DNA of 64,000 nucleotides, from assembly GCF_000172555.1 (NCBI RefSeq), contig NZ_ABOX02000017.1, positions 1 to 64,000 of the forward strand, written 5' to 3'. Under the pieces are notes generated by a model. That model was not told the DNA's origin, searched no databases, and saw nothing but the letters and a program-made list of their open reading frames with translations. The position numbers and the translations under genes were made by a program. Origin of the DNA: Pedosphaera parvula Ellin514. Lineage in GTDB: Bacteria > Verrucomicrobiota > Verrucomicrobiia > Limisphaerales > Pedosphaeraceae. Below are positions 27,217 to 34,242 of this stretch, piece after piece; position 1 is the stretch's first letter, and each line of letters begins with the position of its first letter.

Positions 27217-27242
27217 AACCCCGCCTCTGGTGGCGGGGCTCT
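27211..27242 (-). terminator. Terminator between convergent genes
   Basis: CCCCGCC (27219-27225) pairs with GGCGGGG (27232-27238). On the minus strand the hairpin is followed by TTTTATTTTTTT, so it serves the regulator gene that stops at 27264. The plus side has no T-run. Confidence 0.8.
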
Positions 27243-27263
27243 GAAGATTCAACAGCTAAAAAT

Positions 27264-28571
27264 CTAGGTCTCGATGCCGTAAGCCTTGATTTTATTATAA
27301 AGCGTCTGGCGTCCAATCCCGAGGCGCTTGGCCGTCTCAAGTTTGTTGCCACCGGTTTCCTTGAGCATCTGGACAATGGTATTACGCTCCACACCTTCCA
27401 ACAGCGTGTAACTCGTATCACCAGTGGATTCATTGGCTGGCGCGGTGATGGACAGGTCCGGTGCATCCACCAACTTGCCTTCACAAAGCAGAACCGCACG
27501 CTGCACTTCGTTCTGCAACTGGCGAACATTGCCCGGCCAGTCGAATGAACGCAGGCGTTCAGCCGCCTCCGGTGTGAAACCGGCGATATCACGATTTGCC
27601 TGGGCGGAAAACCGCTTCAGAAAAGCCGTGGCCAAAGGCAGAATGTCTTCGCGACGTTCGCGCAATGGCGGCAGATGAACTGAAACCGCGCTGATACGGT
27701 AAAATAAATCTTCGCGCATCTTGCCATCGCGAATCGCTTCTTCAGGTTTGCGATTGGTGGCAGCAATGATTCGACAATCCGTCTTGTAACTGGTACGACC
27801 ACCCACCGGACGGACTTCTTTTTCCTGCAACACACGCAACAACTTGCTCTGCGTATCGATTGGCATTTCCGATAATTCGTCCAGCAGCAAGGTGCCGCCT
27901 TCAGCCTGACGGAACAGACCTTCGCGATCGCTATGAGCGCCGGTAAAAGCGCCCTTCACAGACCCAAACAATTCGCTTTCGATCAGTTCACGAGGCAAAG
28001 CTGCGCAATTGATTTTGATTAACGGCCCGGATGCGCGATGACTGGAGCTGTGAATCAGGTCAGCAATGACTTCCTTACCCGTTCCACTCTCACCGGTGAT
28101 CAGGATGGATACATCGCTCGGCGCTACACGGCGCACAGTGCGAACGACGTTCTTCATCACGTCACATTGGAAAATTGCATTGCCGGTCGAAACCGCCTCA
28201 CGCAAGGAGCGAATCTCCAGAGCCCGCTTGATCAGATTCAACAAACTTTCCGGATCAAATGGCTTTTCCTGAAAATGAAAGGCTCCGCGCTTGATCGCTT
28301 CCACCGCCACATCATAGGTCGCATGACCAGTCAGCATGATGACCTCTGATTCCGGCCATTCTTTTTTGATGAAAGGCAGCAAATCAAGGCCGGTGGCGTC
28401 CGGCAGTTTAAAATCCAACAAAACGATTTCAGGTTGCAGCCGGTTTATGGCTTCCTTCAATCCAGCACCATCTTTGACCTGGGATACCTGATAACTGCTG
28501 CGTTGAAGAATTTGAACCAACAATTCGCGGATTTCCGCATCGTCATCAATGACCAGGATATTTGCTCTCAT
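27264..28571 (-). CDS. NtrC-family sigma-54-dependent response regulator
   Basis: A 435-residue regulator. A receiver (1-120; phospho-acceptor region VLLDFKLPD, KPF) is followed by a sigma-54 AAA+ domain with GESGTGKE (Walker A), the GAFTGA loop that contacts sigma-54, LLLDE (Walker B) and the R-finger region REDLFYRIS, and then a Fis-type helix-turn-helix (ETAKRLGIGRQTLYNKI) at the end. It activates sigma-54 promoters when phosphorylated by a histidine kinase that is not adjacent. Its start overlaps the stop of puuD by four bases (ATGA), so it is the last gene of the ispF-puuD operon. The IS element in puuD lies just upstream and may reduce its expression unless it has its own promoter. Confidence 0.93.
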   Translation of the reverse strand: MRANILVIDDDAEIRELLVQILQRSSYQVSQVKDGAGLKEAINRLQPEIVLLDFKLPDATGLDLLPFIKKEWPESEVIMLTGHATYDVAVEAIKRGAFHFQEKPFDPESLLNLIKRALEIRSLREAVSTGNAIFQCDVMKNVVRTVRRVAPSDVSILITGESGTGKEVIADLIHSSSHRASGPLIKINCAALPRELIESELFGSVKGAFTGAHSDREGLFRQAEGGTLLLDELSEMPIDTQSKLLRVLQEKEVRPVGGRTSYKTDCRIIAATNRKPEEAIRDGKMREDLFYRISAVSVHLPPLRERREDILPLATAFLKRFSAQANRDIAGFTPEAAERLRSFDWPGNVRQLQNEVQRAVLLCEGKLVDAPDLSITAPANESTGDTSYTLLEGVERNTIVQMLKETGGNKLETAKRLGIGRQTLYNKIKAYGIET

Positions 28572-28867
28572 AGTGCTTTGTCGCGATTCGTCACACAGGC
28601 CCGGGTAAAACTGTTAAAAATTTCCTGATGTTCCCGATACCGGGGGGCCAGACGTTCAGGATGAAATTGGACTGTTATCAAATATGGCAGCAAATGCGCT
28701 TCTTCCGGCTTCAGTTCCATTGCCTCCACAATCCCGTCGGCACTGGTTCCGGTAACGCGCAAAGGAGCCGCCACACGATCAACCGCTTGATGATGCGTGC
28801 TGTTAACACCCAACTTCTGCGTTCGAGTTATCTTTGCAAGCAATGAATCCCGTGTCAATCGTGCTTC

Positions 28868-28877
28868 ATGCACTATG
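28868..28877. repeat. Target-site duplication, left copy (ATGCACTATG)
   Basis: Ten bases identical to 30109-30118, directly abutting the left end of the IS. Confidence 0.95.
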
Positions 28878-28897
28878 CAGGGCAAACGCATCAAAAT
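28878..28897 (+). repeat. Left terminal inverted repeat of the IS
   Basis: Twenty bases from CAGGGCAAACG to ATCAAAAT, matching the reverse complement of 30089-30108 with one difference (A/G at position 8). Confidence 0.93.
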
Positions 28898-30036
28898 GAT
28901 AAAAGGCGTAGGAGGTAATCATGGTCCCAGGAAGCATTGAGTTGTTTGCCTTTGATGCCGCGTTTTTTGGTGGATTCTCGTTTTAAGAGGTTTAAAGCCA
29001 GTCGACGCAAGGTGGCGAGGTTTTCAGCGGCGTGGCCAGAGCGGGCCCGGTTGCGGTCCTCGCCGCATTGCACGTCCAGCACCCAGTGCAGGGAGTTTTC
29101 CACACTCCAGTGTCCGCGCACGGCACGAGCAAACTTTTCAACGTCCACGTTCAAGCTGCTCAAATAATAGCGCCGTTCCACCGTGGGCGCTTGCTGGCCC
29201 ACCTGCCGCACGCTCTCCACCACGCCCACGCTGCGCAGTCCTGCCCATTGCTGGCGATCAGCAAGCCAGCTGACATCGCCGCTTTGCCAGTAGCGTCGTG
29301 TTTCCAGGCGTCCGTGATCTTTTTCGGTGGTTTCCTTGTAAGCCAGCGCCACGGCATTCTTTTCCACAGGCCGCTCCTGGTCGTGCCGCGCCACGGCGTC
29401 CTCCAGATAGGCTTTGATTTCCTGATGGCACTGGCCCTGGTTGCCTTTGAGCGCCAGCACGTAGTTGGCGTCGGCTTCCACAATCTCCCTGGCTATCTCC
29501 TTTTGGCACCCCATGGCATCGAGGGTGACAATGCATCCGCTCAACTCCAACACTCGCAACAGTTGCGGCACAGCGGTGATTTCATTGGTCTTGTCAGGCA
29601 CCTGGATTTGGCCCAGCACCAGCGAGTTGCCCGCCGCCCAGGCGCTGACAATCACCCGCGGGGATTGTCCTTGCTCCAGCGCCCGACGCAGGGCCTTGCC
29701 ATCCAACGCCACGATTTCATCAGCCACCGTCGCGCGCACCGATTGCGTCCAGCGCATGAAACAGTCCAGAAAGGCTTCCGGCTTGAGCGCCGCAAACACT
29801 CGGTTGAACGTGTCGTGTTTGGGTATCCCATGGCGCAAACGCAGAAACGTCTTGAACCATTTGCGTTTGGCTTTGCCAAAGTCCTCCATGTCGTTGAAGG
29901 TTTCCCCGCCGCACAGCAGGCAGCACAAACCAATCATCAGCACGTCCACCAGTTCGTGGTCGCACCGGCCTTTGACTCGCGGGTCCCTTATCTCTTTGAA
30001 ATGTTCGATCAAGTTTTGACGGTGATGCTTTTGCAT
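28891..30036 (-). CDS. ISAs1-family DDE transposase
   Basis: A 381-residue transposase. The N-terminal part has the family segment EIRDPRVKGRCDHELVDVL. The catalytic triad is visible as D112 (ALDGKALRR), D173 (TLDAMGCQ) and E313 (HWSVENSLHW). There is no frameshift or premature stop, and the end (NASWDHDYLLRLLSF) lies inside the left repeat region. It moves the element by cut-and-paste. A long plus-strand frame opposite it (29032-30552) is a shadow. Confidence 0.95.
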   Translation of the reverse strand: MQKHHRQNLIEHFKEIRDPRVKGRCDHELVDVLMIGLCCLLCGGETFNDMEDFGKAKRKWFKTFLRLRHGIPKHDTFNRVFAALKPEAFLDCFMRWTQSVRATVADEIVALDGKALRRALEQGQSPRVIVSAWAAGNSLVLGQIQVPDKTNEITAVPQLLRVLELSGCIVTLDAMGCQKEIAREIVEADANYVLALKGNQGQCHQEIKAYLEDAVARHDQERPVEKNAVALAYKETTEKDHGRLETRRYWQSGDVSWLADRQQWAGLRSVGVVESVRQVGQQAPTVERRYYLSSLNVDVEKFARAVRGHWSVENSLHWVLDVQCGEDRNRARSGHAAENLATLRRLALNLLKRESTKKRGIKGKQLNASWDHDYLLRLLSF

Positions 30037-30088
30037 CCCATCTCATGTACGCATTGTATTTACAAAGTACATACTTTTCTTCAAAAAA

Positions 30089-30108
30089 ATTTTGATGCGT
30101 CTGCCCTG
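30089..30108 (-). repeat. Right terminal inverted repeat of the IS
   Basis: The reverse complement reads from CAGGGCAGACG to ATCAAAAT; 19 of 20 identical to the left end. Confidence 0.93.
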
Positions 30109-30118
30109 ATGCACTATG
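30109..30118. repeat. Target-site duplication, right copy (ATGCACTATG)
   Basis: Ten bases identical to 28868-28877, lying within the puuD coding frame. Confidence 0.95.
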
Positions 30119-30571
30119 TCACTCTTCTTATCCGGCCGGCGATGCGTGATTGCTCCCGGCTTCTGGCTGGGAATGTCGACTATCAAAGTCCCGCCCAATG
30201 CCACATTCATGATCTGATGCCCACGGCAAATGCCGAGCACCGGCTTCTTCTGCCGAAAAATTTCATCGATGAGAATCAGTTCGCGCAAGTCCCGTTCCCC
30301 CGGCTCGATGGTCACAGTTTTGCGCAACTCCGGCGAGAGCCGCTTGGTGTAAAGGTTGGGATTAATATCATCACCGCCGGTCAACAAGACGCCATCAGCA
30401 TGGCTGACGCATTCGGCAATGACCTCCTTCGAAGCCATATAAGGCAAAACCAGCGGAATGCCGCCCGCCTTCATGATGGCCTTCTGGTACGTTTCAGAGA
30501 GACTGATGGAAGTATCTCCAAACTCGTCTCCTTTCACCTCAGTGTTGGGTGAAATCAGAATTAATGGCTTC

Positions 30572-30850
30572 TTAGCCTTCAAGGTTTTCTTCGGGGAACC
30601 GTTCATGGATGAGTTTTTTAATGCGATCTTCTTCTTCAGGTCTTAATAATCTGCGATTGATACGACGGCGGACGGAGTCAAGCAGTTCCAACCAGTCCTC
30701 CACAGGCGGTTCCTCCACTGGCTGCCATTGGTCATATCGGGCCCCGCGCATAAAAAACTTCCATTTGCCACCAACATGGCGGGCATAGACCTGAATCTTC
30801 TCGCCCCCTTCGGTGGTTCGCTTCCAACTGATTTCTGCTTTTGCCGACAT
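30572..30850 (-). CDS. Small unknown protein in the ispF-puuD operon
   Basis: A 92-residue soluble protein, not recognised. It begins with a beta-rich stretch (AEISWKRTTEGGEKIQVYARHVGGKWKFF, here split by eye into strands) and ends with a charged helix (SVRRRINRRLLRPEEEDRIKKLIHERFP). It starts five bases after ispF ends and overlaps the start of puuD by 35 bp, so translation is probably coupled. The end of the protein resembles no motif I can name. Confidence 0.7.
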   Translation of the reverse strand: MSAKAEISWKRTTEGGEKIQVYARHVGGKWKFFMRGARYDQWQPVEEPPVEDWLELLDSVRRRINRRLLRPEEEDRIKKLIHERFPEENLEG

Positions 30851-30855
30851 AATTA

Positions 30856-31335
30856 TTATTCGGGTAAGTCAACACTCGCCACGGCCATGGCCGCCATGCC
30901 TTCTTCCCGTCCCAAAAATCCCATGTGCTCATTGGTGGTGGCTTTGATGCCAACCTTGTGAACGGTCATTTCCAGTGCCGCCCCAATATTTACCTTCATC
31001 TGGCCGATATGCGGAAATATCTTTGGCTGCTGCGCGATGAGGGTGGCATCAATGTTTATAATCCTGGCCCCGCGAAGTCGCACCTGGCGCGCCGCCTCAT
31101 TCAAAAATACGTTGCTTGGTGCCCCGCGCCAACGGGGATCGGTGTTGGGGAAAAAATGCCCGATATCCACCTCGCCGATCGCTCCCAGGATGGCGTCGCA
31201 TATCGCATGCATCAACACGTCCGCGTCTGAATGCCCTTCCAAACCTTTAGTATGGGGAATTTCCACTCCGCCAAGGATGAGCTTGCGGCCTTCCACCAAT
31301 TGATGGACGTCATAACCTATTCCAACATGAACCAT
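30856..31335 (-). CDS. ispF: 2-C-methyl-D-erythritol 2,4-cyclodiphosphate synthase
   Basis: A 159-residue enzyme of the MEP isoprenoid pathway. It converts CDP-ME 2-phosphate to MEcPP with loss of CMP. The N-terminal GIGYDVHQL holds the metal-binding Asp and His. GHSDADVLMHAICDAILGA supplies the third ligand, and HKVGIKATTNEHMGFLGREEG is the conserved C-terminal block. The length is typical. First gene of a minus-strand operon with the small unknown gene, puuD and the NtrC-type regulator. No strong Shine-Dalgarno before ATG 31335. Confidence 0.95.
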   Translation of the reverse strand: MVHVGIGYDVHQLVEGRKLILGGVEIPHTKGLEGHSDADVLMHAICDAILGAIGEVDIGHFFPNTDPRWRGAPSNVFLNEAARQVRLRGARIINIDATLIAQQPKIFPHIGQMKVNIGAALEMTVHKVGIKATTNEHMGFLGREEGMAAMAVASVDLPE

Positions 31336-31471
31336 TCACAGCAATATATCGCGCTGCCTAAGGGGCACCAAGTCATTTATTGGCCCACCTCCTTATCGTA
31401 TTCATAAGGATTTTGCTAATAAAATTGTGCGTGCGCTTTTCCAACGCTTATGCAACATATGGCCCGACGCT

Positions 31472-32101
31472 ATGTTTTCGCTCCAAAAATTACTGGGTAA
31501 AGAAGATAAATTTTTTGACCTCCTGGAAGCCAGTGCTGAAGAAGCACGCACCAGCGTCCAGGCTCTGGTGAAGCTTACCAAAACCCCGGATCAAACCGCG
31601 TTGTTGTATGAATTCATTCAGTCACGGCGTAAAGAGAAGCAAATAAGCGCCGAAATTCGCGAAGCCGTTTACAATACCTTTGTCACGGCCCTGGAGCGGG
31701 AAGATATCGAAAATCTTTCCAACGCCCTCTATCGCATCCCCAAAACCGTCGAGAAATTGGGGGAACGCATCATTCTCACCCCGCAGTTTTTGAAGGATTT
31801 GGACTTCTCCAAGCAAATCGGCTTTTTGGAGCAAGCCACCGATCTCGTTCCCGCCATGGTCAAGGTCCTGCGCAAGGGCACCAATCTCGAACAACTCAAA
31901 AGCCTGAACGACAAGCTGCAATACCTCGAAGGCGAAGCGGACAAGGCCATGATGGATCACTACAAGGACCTGTTCAGTGGCAAGCACGATACCCTCAAAG
32001 TGATTGTGATGAAGGATCTCTACGAGTTATTGGAAAAGGTGGTGGATCGTTGTCGTGACGTGGGCAATATCATCTCGCACATTGTATTGAAAAACTCCTG
32101 A
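31472..32101 (+). CDS. DUF47/PhoU-like protein
   Basis: A 209-residue all-helical protein of the DUF47 (PhoU-related) family, recognisable by FSLQKLLGKEDKFFDLLEASAEEAR at the start and DLYELLEKVVDRCRDVGNIISHIV at the end. It is encoded six bases before a Pit-type phosphate transporter, the standard arrangement, and is thought to regulate that transporter. The frame is open from a GTG at 31427, but ATG 31472 fits the family start exactly. Confidence 0.92.
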   Translation: MFSLQKLLGKEDKFFDLLEASAEEARTSVQALVKLTKTPDQTALLYEFIQSRRKEKQISAEIREAVYNTFVTALEREDIENLSNALYRIPKTVEKLGERIILTPQFLKDLDFSKQIGFLEQATDLVPAMVKVLRKGTNLEQLKSLNDKLQYLEGEADKAMMDHYKDLFSGKHDTLKVIVMKDLYELLEKVVDRCRDVGNIISHIVLKNS

Positions 32102-32107
32102 TCCACC

Positions 32108-33208
32108 ATGACGCTCGTTTTTACCGTCCTCGCGGTGGCGTTGATTTTTGAATACATCAATGGCTTTCACGACACGGCCAACTCCATTGCGACTGTCGTT
32201 TCCACGAAGGTTTTAACTCCCAAACAGGCAGTCGCGCTGGCTGCCTTCACCAATCTGGTGGGTGCCATGATCGGCACTGCCGTCGCGAAAACAATCACTT
32301 CCGGTCTCATTGATGCGAAGTTGATTCCCATGACTTCCAACATCATCATCTGTGCTTTGTTGGGGGCGATTTTTTGGAATCTCCTCACCTGGTGGCTTGG
32401 TCTCCCTTCCAGTTCCAGCCATGCCTTGATCGGTGGCCTTTGTGGTTCTGCATTGGCCGCCTCGCATAATAATTGGCATGTGATTATTTGGGCGCAACCG
32501 GGCAAGGAACACTGGTATCTAGGCAAGGGCGTGTGGTGGAAGGTGGTCTTTCCCATGTTCACCTCGCCAATTCTGGGTTTTGTCCTCGGCTTCATTATCA
32601 TGGCGGTGCTTTACATTTCCTTGCGCAACCAGCGGCCTTCGAAAGTGAATTCATTTTTCAACAAGGCTCAGATTTTTAGTGCTGGCGCCATGGGCTTCAT
32701 GCATGGCACCAATGACGCCCAGAAAACAATGGGCATCATTGCCTTGACACTCCTGGGAGCGACCAGTGCCGGTCATTTTAACAATCTTCCCGCCTGGCTC
32801 TCCTTTCTGCATACCCCTGCGCCAGCCGAAGGCAAGGATTTGGAAATTGCACTTTGGATCAAAGTTACTTGTGCGCTCGTCATGGCGGCAGGAACTGCAG
32901 CCGGGGGTTGGCGCATCATCAAAACGCTCGGCCATAAAATGGTGAAACTTCACCCGATTAATGGCTTCGCCGCCGAAGCCAGCTCAGCGACCGTCATTGC
33001 ACTCGCTTCACACCTCGGCATTCCGGTTTCAACCACCCATAACATTTCAGCATCGATCATGGGTGTTGGCGCGGCCAAACGTTTTAGTGCGATCAAATGG
33101 TCTGTGGTTGAACGCATGGTGTGGGCCTGGGTGTTGACCATTCCAGTTGCAGCCGGCATTGCTTACGGTTTGGTGCGTCTGTTTCAGTTATTTGGATGGG
33201 TTTCCTGA
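32108..33208 (+). CDS. pit: Pit-family low-affinity inorganic phosphate transporter
   Basis: A 366-residue inner-membrane protein with about ten helices. Both family signature repeats are visible: GFHDTANSIATVV near the N-terminus and GTNDAQKTMGII in the middle, together with GLPSSSSHALIGG and GIPVSTTHNISASIMGVG. It carries metal-phosphate/H+ symport. It forms an operon with the DUF47 gene six bases upstream. Confidence 0.93.
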   Translation: MTLVFTVLAVALIFEYINGFHDTANSIATVVSTKVLTPKQAVALAAFTNLVGAMIGTAVAKTITSGLIDAKLIPMTSNIIICALLGAIFWNLLTWWLGLPSSSSHALIGGLCGSALAASHNNWHVIIWAQPGKEHWYLGKGVWWKVVFPMFTSPILGFVLGFIIMAVLYISLRNQRPSKVNSFFNKAQIFSAGAMGFMHGTNDAQKTMGIIALTLLGATSAGHFNNLPAWLSFLHTPAPAEGKDLEIALWIKVTCALVMAAGTAAGGWRIIKTLGHKMVKLHPINGFAAEASSATVIALASHLGIPVSTTHNISASIMGVGAAKRFSAIKWSVVERMVWAWVLTIPVAAGIAYGLVRLFQLFGWVS

Positions 33209-33215
33209 TGCTGCT

Positions 33216-33599
33216 ATGAAGGCTCCTGCATTTAACTCAGGCAGCATTCTTACCAGCTTGATTTTGCTTTTGCTGTTTTGCCTTCAAGGTTGCTCCTCCT
33301 GCCCGATGGAGGAAACCAACTGGAATAGTCAAATAGGAAAATGCTCCTTCGATGATATGGTCGGCGATTACGGCCAGCCCTGGAGGGATCAAATTCAACC
33401 GGATGGCTCCAGAATCGCGGTCTGGCCAGCCGTCCGGGAACAGAAATGGGAATGGAGAGCACACACACATCACAAGGAACTTGAGATTGAGCCAGTTCAT
33501 CTTGATAAACCCAAGGTTAATTATGATGCTTATTATCACCTGACATTCGATTCCCATGGACTGCTCAAACGATGGGAAAAGCATTATTCCTATCCCTGA
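33216..33599 (+). CDS. Putative lipoprotein
   Basis: A 127-residue protein with a lipoprotein signal (hydrophobic LTSLILLLLFCLQGC, lipobox L-Q-G-C). The mature part is unrecognised: it contains DDMVGDYGQPWRDQIQPDG, reminiscent of small outer-membrane SmpA-like lipoproteins, and a tryptophan-rich segment KWEWRAHTHH. It starts seven bases after pit, so it may be co-transcribed. No function is assigned. Confidence 0.65.
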   Translation: MKAPAFNSGSILTSLILLLLFCLQGCSSCPMEETNWNSQIGKCSFDDMVGDYGQPWRDQIQPDGSRIAVWPAVREQKWEWRAHTHHKELEIEPVHLDKPKVNYDAYYHLTFDSHGLLKRWEKHYSYP

Positions 33600-33648
33600 T
33601 TTCACACTGCACATTGCACTCGAACTGAATTTGCGCTAGCCTTGCCGC

Positions 33649-34242
33649 ATGTCTGACACCCCTCTCAACATTCTGGCTGTCGTCGGCAGCATGAACCGCA
33701 AATCGGTCACACGTGTCGTGATGAATCACGCGGCCCAAAAGCTCGTCGACGTTGGTTGTGCCGTGGACATATTGGATTTTGAAAAGGAACCCCTGGCATT
33801 ATTCAATCCGGACACAGCATATGATAGTCAGGTTTTTTCCACCCTGAAACCGCGCGTGGAAAAAGCAGATGTCATCTTGTTGGGGACGCCTGATTATCAC
33901 GGCAGCATCAGCAGTGCGACCAAGAATTTCCTGGATCACTTCTGGAAGGAATTTGCCGGCAAATTATTTGTGACCATCGTAGCCTCCCACGAAAAGGGCC
34001 TCACGGTGACTGATCAACTTCGAACCGTCGCCAGGCAATGCTATGCCTGGACTTTACCGTACGGACTTTCCTTTCAGGACAACCATGATGTGAAGGATGG
34101 AGTAATTGTCAGTGATTCTTTTAAGGCTCGGTTGGAGATGATGATCCGCGACACGCGCGTTTACGGACAGCTTTTGGCAAAGCAGCGTCAAGCTGATCTG
34201 CGCGGAACAGAACCGGGTTTCCTCGCCAAACATCGCGGCTAA
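33649..34242 (+). CDS. NADPH-dependent FMN reductase-like protein
   Basis: A 197-residue flavodoxin-like protein of the NADPH-dependent FMN reductase family. The phosphate-binding loop is VVGSMNRKSVT (11-21), the second flavin loop is GTPDYHGSISSATKNFLDH, and the third region VASHEKG follows. It probably reduces FMN or quinone-like acceptors in the cytoplasm. Its stop overlaps by four bases with the end of the convergent histidine kinase gene. Confidence 0.88.
   Translation: MSDTPLNILAVVGSMNRKSVTRVVMNHAAQKLVDVGCAVDILDFEKEPLALFNPDTAYDSQVFSTLKPRVEKADVILLGTPDYHGSISSATKNFLDHFWKEFAGKLFVTIVASHEKGLTVTDQLRTVARQCYAWTLPYGLSFQDNHDVKDGVIVSDSFKARLEMMIRDTRVYGQLLAKQRQADLRGTEPGFLAKHRG

Larger units (their letters stand above)
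28878..30108 (-). mobile_element. ISAs1-family insertion sequence, 1231 bp, apparently intact
   Basis: Bounded by terminal inverted repeats that begin CAGGGCA and match at 19 of 20 positions (28878-28897 and 30089-30108), and by a perfect 10-bp direct repeat ATGCACTATG. It holds one transposase gene filling almost the whole element. Size, repeat length and duplication length fit the ISAs1 family. Because repeats and the open frame are intact, the insertion is probably recent. Confidence 0.95.
28568..30606 (-). pseudogene. puuD: Gamma-glutamyl-GABA hydrolase-like gene (peptidase C26) interrupted by an IS
   Basis: Two fragments of one class I glutamine amidotransferase-like gene. The 5' part (30606 down to 30109, 166 codons) contains the nucleophile motif GICRGHQ (Cys127) and GGDDINP. 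The 3' part (28867 down to 28568) contains the catalytic VQFHPER. Removing 28868-30108 (the IS and one copy of the 10-bp duplication) restores one uninterrupted frame of 265 residues across the join SDIVH-EARLTRD. The family hydrolyses gamma-glutamyl bonds, for example in putrescine catabolism. As read, the first fragment runs into the IS and stops near 30043, so the catalytic His/Glu are lost. The start ATG 30606 overlaps the preceding gene by 35 bp. Confidence 0.93.

Noticed and set aside
29032-30552. 506-codon plus-strand frame
   Set aside because: Antisense to the transposase and the 5' part of puuD; low-complexity histidine-rich translation.
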